Of a stretch of DNA of 64,000 nucleotides, positions 61,091 through 64,000 are shown in pieces (position 1 is the stretch's first letter; the number at the start of each line of letters is the position of its first letter). The DNA comes from Nonlabens xylanidelens (GTDB lineage Bacteria > Bacteroidota > Bacteroidia > Flavobacteriales > Flavobacteriaceae), in assembly GCF_002934445.1 (NCBI RefSeq), contig NZ_PTJE01000002.1:377392-441391 (forward strand), written 5' to 3'. The position numbers were made by a program, and so were the translations under genes. Below the pieces are notes generated by a model. It did not search any database. It had not been told where the DNA came from and worked only from the letters and a program-made list of their open reading frames with translations.

Positions 61091-62548
61091 ATGTCTCAAG
61101 AATTTAATTGGTTGTTATTTTTAATCATCGGTATGGTGATAGGTGCTGTAGTAGCGTGGTTTTTTGCAAAAACTCGCTTTGCCGGAACTCTCAATGTACT
61201 AGAGTCAGAAAAAGGGCAATTAAATAGCCAGCTATCTCAATTACAACCTGCGATACAAGAACGTGATCGTTTAAAACATGAGAACAGTCAGTACAGTGCA
61301 CAATTAGCGCAAAAACTTGAGAGCCAGCAAGAATTAAGTTCGAGACTAGAAAAACTTGATAAAGAATATCGTGAGGTAGCTATCGAGAAGGAGAATCTTA
61401 ATGTATTACTAGCTGAGCAACGTACCGCTTTTGCGAAAGCGGAAGAAAAACACACAGAAGCACAAGGAGAGATTGAGAAATTAAACGAGAAATTTACCAA
61501 GGAATTTGAGAACCTTGCTAACAAAATCTTAGACGAGAAAAGCACCAAATTTACCGATCAAAACAAGAAGAATATCGAACAAATTTTGAGTCCGTTACAG
61601 GAGAAGATTCAAAGTTTTGAAAAACGAGTGGAAGATACTCACAAAGACACTATCGATAGACAAAGTTCTTTAAGACAACAAATATTAGGTCTTAAAGAAT
61701 TGAATCAACAAATGAGTAAAGAAACGAGCAACCTGACCAAAGCTTTAAAAGGAGATGCTAAAATGCGCGGTAACTGGGGAGAATTAGTCCTAGAACGTGT
61801 CTTAGAAAAATCTGGCTTAGAAAAAGGATCTGAGTATGAGGTACAACAAACTATTAAAACTGAAGATGGCAGGACCCTGTTTCCTGATGTAGTCGTAAAT
61901 CTACCTGGCGGTAAGAAAATGGTTATCGATTCTAAGGTATCGCTCAATGCTTATGAACGCTTTATTAATGAAGAAGATGAAGATCTACAACAACGTTATT
62001 TAAAAGAACACGTTGCTTCTCTTAAAAAACACGTCGCAGATTTATCTGGAAAAAGCTATCATGATTACCACATCGATAGCCCAGACTTTGTACTTCTTTT
62101 TGTACCTATAGAACCAGCATTTGCCATGGCGTTAAATTATGATGGAAATCTATACAGTGAGGCATTTGATAAGAATATAGTTATAGTTACACCTACCACT
62201 CTATTAGCGACATTGCGTACTATAGACACGATGTGGCAAAATGAAAAACAGCAAAAAAACGCACTAGACATAGCAACAGCTGCTGGTGCTTTGTACGATA
62301 AATTTGTAGGTCTTACAGAAGATTTAATTAAAGTAGGTTCACAACTAGATACGGTTAAAAAATCTTATTCTGCTAGTATGAATAAACTTACTGAAGGTTC
62401 TGGAAACCTAGTAGGTCGTATAGAACGTTTAAAAAGATTAGGTGCCAAAGCCAATAAATCTCTGAATGAAAAACTGGTAAATCGTGCTATAGAAAGTGAT
62501 CCAGATTTTCTAGAAGCTAGTGACGAAGAACAACGACTAAACTTATAA
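61091..62548 (+). CDS. rmuC: DNA recombination protein RmuC
   Basis: A 485-aa protein: N-terminal membrane helix (FLIIGMVIGAVVAWFFA), long coiled coil (~30-210), then the RmuC nuclease-like domain (~225-420) with KMRGNWGELVLERVLEKSGL, DGRTLFPDVVVNLP and KKMVIDSKVSLNAYERF, a PD-(D/E)xK-type core. RmuC limits certain recombination events such as inversions at short repeats and has been linked to phage defence. A one-mismatch copy of the palindrome lies in the coiled-coil region, encoding AFAKAE. Confidence 0.93.
   Translation: MSQEFNWLLFLIIGMVIGAVVAWFFAKTRFAGTLNVLESEKGQLNSQLSQLQPAIQERDRLKHENSQYSAQLAQKLESQQELSSRLEKLDKEYREVAIEKENLNVLLAEQRTAFAKAEEKHTEAQGEIEKLNEKFTKEFENLANKILDEKSTKFTDQNKKNIEQILSPLQEKIQSFEKRVEDTHKDTIDRQSSLRQQILGLKELNQQMSKETSNLTKALKGDAKMRGNWGELVLERVLEKSGLEKGSEYEVQQTIKTEDGRTLFPDVVVNLPGGKKMVIDSKVSLNAYERFINEEDEDLQQRYLKEHVASLKKHVADLSGKSYHDYHIDSPDFVLLFVPIEPAFAMALNYDGNLYSEAFDKNIVIVTPTTLLATLRTIDTMWQNEKQQKNALDIATAAGALYDKFVGLTEDLIKVGSQLDTVKKSYSASMNKLTEGSGNLVGRIERLKRLGAKANKSLNEKLVNRAIESDPDFLEASDEEQRLNL
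61426..61441. repeat. Near-exact iterated palindrome inside rmuC
   Basis: CGCTTTTGCGAAAGCG: one C-to-T change from the consensus; the encoded AFAKA is unchanged. Confidence 0.85.
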
Positions 62549-62549
62549 T

Positions 62550-62682
62550 ATTACACTATTACGTAATAAGAATCAAATATTACATAATAACGTAATAAAA
62601 TACAATTATTACACTTTTATGTAATAAATACAAATATTACTTAATAATGTAATATATTTGAATTATTACACTTTTACGTAAT
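62550..62682. promoter_or_regulatory. Five-unit operator array ATTAC-N8-GTAAT at ~29-bp pitch
   Basis: Five 18-bp inverted repeats start at 62,550, 62,579, 62,608, 62,636 and 62,665. Each has perfect ATTAC and GTAAT arms separated by 8 bp. The array fills the whole gap between rmuC and the SatD-like gene and straddles its promoter -7 motif. Confidence 0.85.
62653..62660 (+). promoter_or_regulatory. Promoter -7 element of the satD-like gene (TATATTTG)
   Basis: Perfect TAnnTTTG between operator units 4 and 5, 38 bp before the ATG. Confidence 0.68.
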
Positions 62683-62698
62683 AATTTAAAAGTAGTTT

Positions 62699-63319
62699 AT
62701 GCAAGTAGTCTTAGCAGGTGATATAATAGGTTCTCAAAAGAACCAGCCAGATGATTATCTCAAGATCATAGAGCCTATTTTAAAAGTACATTCTAAAAAT
62801 GGAATGTATCAAATATATCGTGGCGATAGTTTTCAAGTATGGATGGACAGTCCAGAGCAAGGTTTATTAACCTGTCTTAAATTAAAAACTGCGTTGAGAA
62901 AAACCGGTATGCTAGATGTAAGAATAGCAATAGGTGTAGGCGATGTACAAGTTATAGATAATGATATTGCAAAATCTTCTGGAAATGCTCTAACACAATC
63001 TGGAGAGTTATTAGATTCATTAAAGAATAAGGAGCAAAACATTATGGTAAGAAGTGGAAACCCACTGGATTATTATATGAATACTGCATTAAAAATTGCT
63101 CTTATTTATATGGATGATTGGACAGAGAATGCAGCTGCCATTTTATATGAAGTTTATAAAAACCCTACTATTACCCAACAAGAAATGGGTGATAAATTAG
63201 GTATTAAGCAAGCCACTGCTAGCCGCAGACTAGATCGTGCCCATTATAAAGAGACAGATGCACTTCTACATTTATTTAAACAATACTATAAAGACGTGAG
63301 CCATGGAAGTATTAATTAA
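62699..63319 (+). CDS. SatD-family protein with C-terminal HTH
   Basis: A 206-aa protein. Residues ~1-140 resemble the SatD family: VVLAGDIIGSQKNQPDDYL, YQIYRGDSFQVWMD, and VRIAIGVGDVQV, a nucleotidyl-cyclase-like alpha/beta pattern in which catalytic residues are not evident. Residues ~160-195 are a helix-turn-helix (ITQQEMGDKLGIKQATASRRLDRAHYKE). The preceding array of five inverted repeats over the promoter suggests autoregulation, with this HTH the obvious candidate binder. Its stop overlaps the start of the DUF3307 gene by 17 nt; the pair is probably one functional unit. Confidence 0.8.
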   Translation: MQVVLAGDIIGSQKNQPDDYLKIIEPILKVHSKNGMYQIYRGDSFQVWMDSPEQGLLTCLKLKTALRKTGMLDVRIAIGVGDVQVIDNDIAKSSGNALTQSGELLDSLKNKEQNIMVRSGNPLDYYMNTALKIALIYMDDWTENAAAILYEVYKNPTITQQEMGDKLGIKQATASRRLDRAHYKETDALLHLFKQYYKDVSHGSIN

Positions 63320-64000
63320 GTTACTAATAGCACACTTTTTAGGTGATTTCATTCTACAGACCAATAATTTTACTAAACAAAAAGAAAAACACCAGCTACG
63401 CTCCTACCACCTCTATGTTCATGCGACAATTCATGCACTGTTGTCCTGGATTCTTCTTTGGGATTTAAAATACTGGTATGTGGCCCTTATCATTTTAGTA
63501 ACACATTTTTTAATAGATGCAGGTAAACTATATTTCACCACTAAGAAAAACAGCCGCTGGTTATTTACCATAGATCAAATAGCTCATATTTTAATACTCG
63601 TAGTTCTAGCAACAAATACATCGGGAATTAACTTTATTATAAACGAACAGTTTTTACAAATACTATGGCCATTAATCTTATGTGTATTATTTCTTACTAG
63701 TCCTGTAGCCATCATGCTTAAAATATTTTTTACTAGATGGACTTTAACAGAAGACGACACCGGAATTTATGGACTTAAAAATGCTGGGAAATGGATAGGT
63801 ATGTTAGAGCGATTGCTTATATTCTTATTTATTATAACAGACCATTTTAGCGCTGTAGGATTATTATTAACTGCAAAATCTGTTTTTAGATTTGGTGATT
63901 TAAGTAAGGCAAAAAATATGAAGCTCACAGAGTACGTATTAATAGGTACATTGCTTAGCTTTGGAATCGCAATTCTAACCGGATTGTTATTTAAAAATTA
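63303..64000 (+). CDS. DUF3307 membrane protein, cut at the window edge
   Basis: An ATG at 63,303 opens 232 codons ending LTGLLFKN, with TA of the probable stop as the last two bases, so the protein is essentially complete. Six or more hydrophobic helices are present. The N-terminal signature LIKLLIAHFLGDFILQTN and WYVALIILVTHFLIDAGKL match DUF3307. Function unknown; SatD-DUF3307 pairs recur in Bacteroidota and other phyla, so the regulator-like SatD probably controls or senses for this membrane protein. Confidence 0.85.
   Translation, partial: MEVLIKLLIAHFLGDFILQTNNFTKQKEKHQLRSYHLYVHATIHALLSWILLWDLKYWYVALIILVTHFLIDAGKLYFTTKKNSRWLFTIDQIAHILILVVLATNTSGINFIINEQFLQILWPLILCVLFLTSPVAIMLKIFFTRWTLTEDDTGIYGLKNAGKWIGMLERLLIFLFIITDHFSAVGLLLTAKSVFRFGDLSKAKNMKLTEYVLIGTLLSFGIAILTGLLFKN

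Noticed and set aside
62550-62682. CRISPR or replication origin suggested by 29-bp periodicity
   Set aside because: Spacers are only ~11 bp and the repeated unit is an 18-bp inverted repeat; no rep or dnaA gene is adjacent. Operator array is the simpler reading.
1-64000. tRNA, rRNA or CRISPR genes
   Set aside because: No cloverleaf with CCA-adjacent acceptor, no rRNA-like sequence and no repeat-spacer array was recognised by eye on either strand; weak tRNA candidates could be missed without a scan.

Overview
The window looks like chromosome of a marine Flavobacteriia member (Bacteroidota, probably Flavobacteriaceae). The evidence is AT-rich DNA, promoters with the Bacteroidota -7 motif TAnnTTTG, frequent TTG/GTG starts, and a gene set of bshA (bacillithiol), a TonB-dependent receptor, SPOR amidase, LptD, DUF4199 proteins and zinc-free ribosomal protein L31 type B. 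I cannot fix the genus from sequence alone.

Layout. 1-1.6 kb holds the tail of an Rhs-type protein with a polymorphic C-terminus, followed by an overlapping secreted protein cut by the window edge. 1.6-22.6 kb is core chromosome: an OmpA-family protein, threonine aldolase, prfB, a TonB-dependent receptor, bshA/prcB, a GH3-beta-lactamase fusion, a long leftward operon (small membrane proteins, CCG-type and 4Fe-4S redox proteins, HAD phosphatase, MlaD, SPOR amidase), then lptD. 39.7-64 kb is again core-like: a CoA-transferase divergent from an AraC regulator, lipoproteins, a TetR-controlled operon (CMD, SDR, EthD, DsbA), HAD, DUF1304, L31, DUF4199 pair, GT2, phospho-sugar mutase, MsbA-like ABC transporter, thioredoxin, RluA, RmuC, and a SatD-DUF3307 pair behind a striking operator array.

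22.9-39.2 kb is the accessory region and the most interesting part. All its gene units lie on the + strand and have integron gene-cassette geometry. Nearly every unit begins with a GTT-containing arm whose reverse complement, ending in AAC, closes the same unit; the arm sequence differs from unit to unit. About 12 cassettes are separated by attC-like sites of roughly 60-210 bp with internal inverted repeats. No integron integrase is in the window, so this is best called a CALIN (cluster of attC lacking integrase). An IS110-family element sits inside one attC, and truncated or internally deleted derivatives sit at the same place in five others.

One cassette (28,791-32,880) is a 4.1-kb, six-gene operon: two ThsB-like TIR proteins, a caspase-like protease, a DNA/RNA non-specific endonuclease, and two further TIR/TIR-like proteins. 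It resembles TIR-caspase (type IV Thoeris-type) antiphage immunity, enlarged with a nuclease and extra TIR proteins and packaged as a single mobile cassette. The other cassettes carry single small genes of mostly unknown function (HEPN/DUF2511-like, UbiE-like methyltransferase, DoxX, pentapeptide repeat, lipoproteins).

A 14-16-bp palindrome, GCTTTCGCGAAAGC, recurs 9 times exactly and twice with one mismatch across the core regions, both between and inside genes, and is absent from the cassette array.
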